15,033 nt of DNA from CAYMRB01 sp964392615 (GTDB lineage: Bacteria > Planctomycetota > UBA8108), in NCBI GenBank assembly GCA_964392615.1, contig CAYMRB010000247.1, positions 1-15,033 on the forward strand. The letters run 5' to 3'. Positions 14,223 through 15,033 of this stretch are shown in pieces. The translations under genes and the position numbers were made by a program. The notes under the pieces were generated by a model. It was given only the letters and a program-made list of their open reading frames with translations. It did no database searches and was not told the origin of the DNA. The number at the start of each line of letters is the position of its first letter. Within the stretch, counting starts at the first letter, position 1.

Positions 14223-14790
14223 CGGTCTCGCCCTTGCTGAGTTCGGCGAGCAGCCAAGCTTTGGCGACGTTCCAGTCCCGGGTCGCCGTTGCCAAGGAAA
14301 CGTCGAGAGCCGCCGCGACCTCCTCGAAGCTCATGCCGCCGAAGTACCGCAACTCGACCACGCGGCTCTTGCGCGGGTCGACCGCCTCGAGTCGCTCCAG
14401 CGCTTCGTCGAGGGCGAGGAAGTCGAGCGTGGAATCACGGCCCACCACCAAGTCTTCGCTGAGCGGCACGCGACGCTGGTCCTTGCCGCCGCGCTTCGCG
14501 CGCCTGCGACCGCGGGAGTAGTCGACGAGGACGTGCCGCATCGCCTTGGCGACGAACGCTCGGAACTGCGCGCGGTTCTTGCCGGGAAGACGCTCCCCGG
14601 ACAGGAGGCGCAAGCAGACCTCGTTAACGAGAGCCGTCGCCTGAAGCGTGTGGCCCGGGCGCTCGTTGCGGAGATATCCCCTCGCCAGCGCGCGGAGTTC
14701 CTCGTAGACCGAATCGAAGAGCCGGTCCCGCGCCTGCGAGTCGCCGGCGTCGGCACGCGCGAGGAGTTCGGTGACCTGCGGCGAGTTCAT
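14212..14790 (-). CDS. ECF-type sigma factor of the TIGR02999-like group, linked to the kinase
   Basis: The 192-aa protein carries the features of the ECF-like group described as TIGR02999 (Sig-70_X6), known from planctomycetes and acidobacteria. Region 2 includes LFDSVYEELRALARGYLRNE (24-43), RPGHTLQATALVNEVCLRLL (44-63), FRAFVAKAMRHVLVDYSRGR (77-96) and the basic stretch RRAKRGG (96-102). Region 4 includes ALERLEAVDPRKSRVVELRY (130-149), FGGMSFEEVAAALDVSLATA (150-169) and TRDWNVAKAWLLAEL (170-184). The GRP/RPGHTLQ.TALV.E and R.AKRGG signatures place it with confidence. The ATG at 14790 is the only likely start; GTG at codon 6 is less likely. Its stop overlaps the kinase GTG by 11 nt, so both are made together. 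It probably sets transcription in response to the kinase; that link is inferred from context and from similar gene pairs in this phylum. Confidence 0.93.
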   Translation of the reverse strand: MNSPQVTELLARADAGDSQARDRLFDSVYEELRALARGYLRNERPGHTLQATALVNEVCLRLLSGERLPGKNRAQFRAFVAKAMRHVLVDYSRGRRRAKRGGKDQRRVPLSEDLVVGRDSTLDFLALDEALERLEAVDPRKSRVVELRYFGGMSFEEVAAALDVSLATATRDWNVAKAWLLAELSKGETGVE

Positions 14791-14800
14791 ATCGAGGTCG

Positions 14801-14806
14801 AGTATA
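14801..14806 (-). promoter_or_regulatory. Probable -10 element (TATACT) of the sigma-kinase operon
   Basis: Read on the minus strand, TATACT (14806-14801) matches TATAAT at five of six positions and stands out in GC-rich DNA. It ends 10 nt before the ATG at 14790, so transcription starting at the usual distance would leave a leader of only about 2-5 nt. No good -35 is seen 16-18 nt upstream, where the sequence is GGTCAA. Confidence 0.45.
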
Positions 14807-15033
14807 CGAGGATCACGCGGCGTTGACCGCTTCCGAACTCTCGACGGTCGCGCTCGGTCGATCGATCACCTCGGACGTCCGGGTGCACCCATGGAGCTGC
14901 GCAGCCCTCGCCTCTGCTCTGAAGCTGGCCCTGAGGCGTCGTCGGCCCGGAAGGGAGCCCCCGCGCCGACGCCGACGCGTCCGCGGGTCAACGGCCAGAG
15001 GATCCCGCGCCGGCGGTCGGTTGCGGTGAGGGC
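14807..15033. other. Right-edge region without a convincing gene
   Basis: Beyond the promoter-like element nothing clear is seen. Two minus-strand frames are open from the right edge. One reads about 54 codons, GC-rich at third positions at first, and stops near 14870. The other reads to a TGA at about 14815. Either could be the last residues of a gene entering from the right, but neither peptide resembles a known family. The plus-strand frame 14823-15029 is Arg-rich and looks non-coding. Confidence 0.35.

Noticed and set aside
14823..15029. 68-codon plus-strand frame at the right edge
   Set aside because: It is Arg-rich with no ribosome binding site and no similarity I recognise; the minus strand is equally open here.

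Overview
The window is GC-rich (about two-thirds G+C by eye), densely coded DNA. It most resembles a member of the Planctomycetota or a closely related, poorly cultured phylum. Four things support this. There are three ECF sigma factors in 15 kb. A TIGR02999-type sigma factor directly precedes a transmembrane Ser/Thr kinase with WD40 repeats. One membrane protein ends in a GspG/pilin-like 'YP..LD.LVP..L..VP.DPFDGKPL' module. A giant secreted protein ends in a dockerin-like 'RGD.N.DG...ISDAI.LL..LF.GG' tail. The phylum is inferred from these protein styles; there is no rRNA gene here.

Layout. (1) 1-345, minus strand: N-terminal part of an ECF sigma factor running off the left edge. (2) 355-586: divergent intergenic region. 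(3) 587-3217, plus strand: a tight three-gene operon of ECF sigma factor, a 144-aa single-pass membrane protein overlapping it by ATGA, and a 549-aa multi-pass membrane protein with the pilin-like C-terminus. (4) 3239-8665, minus strand, convergent with that operon: a 1808-aa secreted protein with a 14-blade propeller, two TIG-like domains, an HExxH metallopeptidase-like region, Ca-binding repeats and a dockerin-like tail. (5) 8792-14222, minus strand: a giant receptor kinase, about 1809 aa once a single-base frameshift near 11470-11474 is restored. (6) 14212-14790, minus strand: an ECF sigma factor overlapping the kinase start by 11 nt. (7) 14791-15033: putative promoter and no convincing gene.

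How the genes may work together. The sigma-kinase pair (14790 to 8792) looks like one signalling module. The cytoplasmic kinase domain is followed by one membrane helix and a very large outer part of 15 WD40 repeats, a galactose-binding-like domain and a TPR-like tail. The co-translated sigma factor is the obvious candidate output, although nothing in the sequence proves phosphorylation. The left operon pairs another ECF factor with a small membrane protein in the position of an anti-sigma factor but without a zinc anti-sigma motif. The secreted protease-like protein lies just downstream of the kinase on the same strand with its own strong ribosome binding site, so co-regulation is possible but unproven.

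The main items to check are the frameshift in the kinase gene, the unusual third zinc ligand of the metallopeptidase, the occurrence of long double propellers in both giant proteins, and the possible new anti-sigma type. I saw no tRNA, rRNA, CRISPR, IS element or other sign of mobile DNA.
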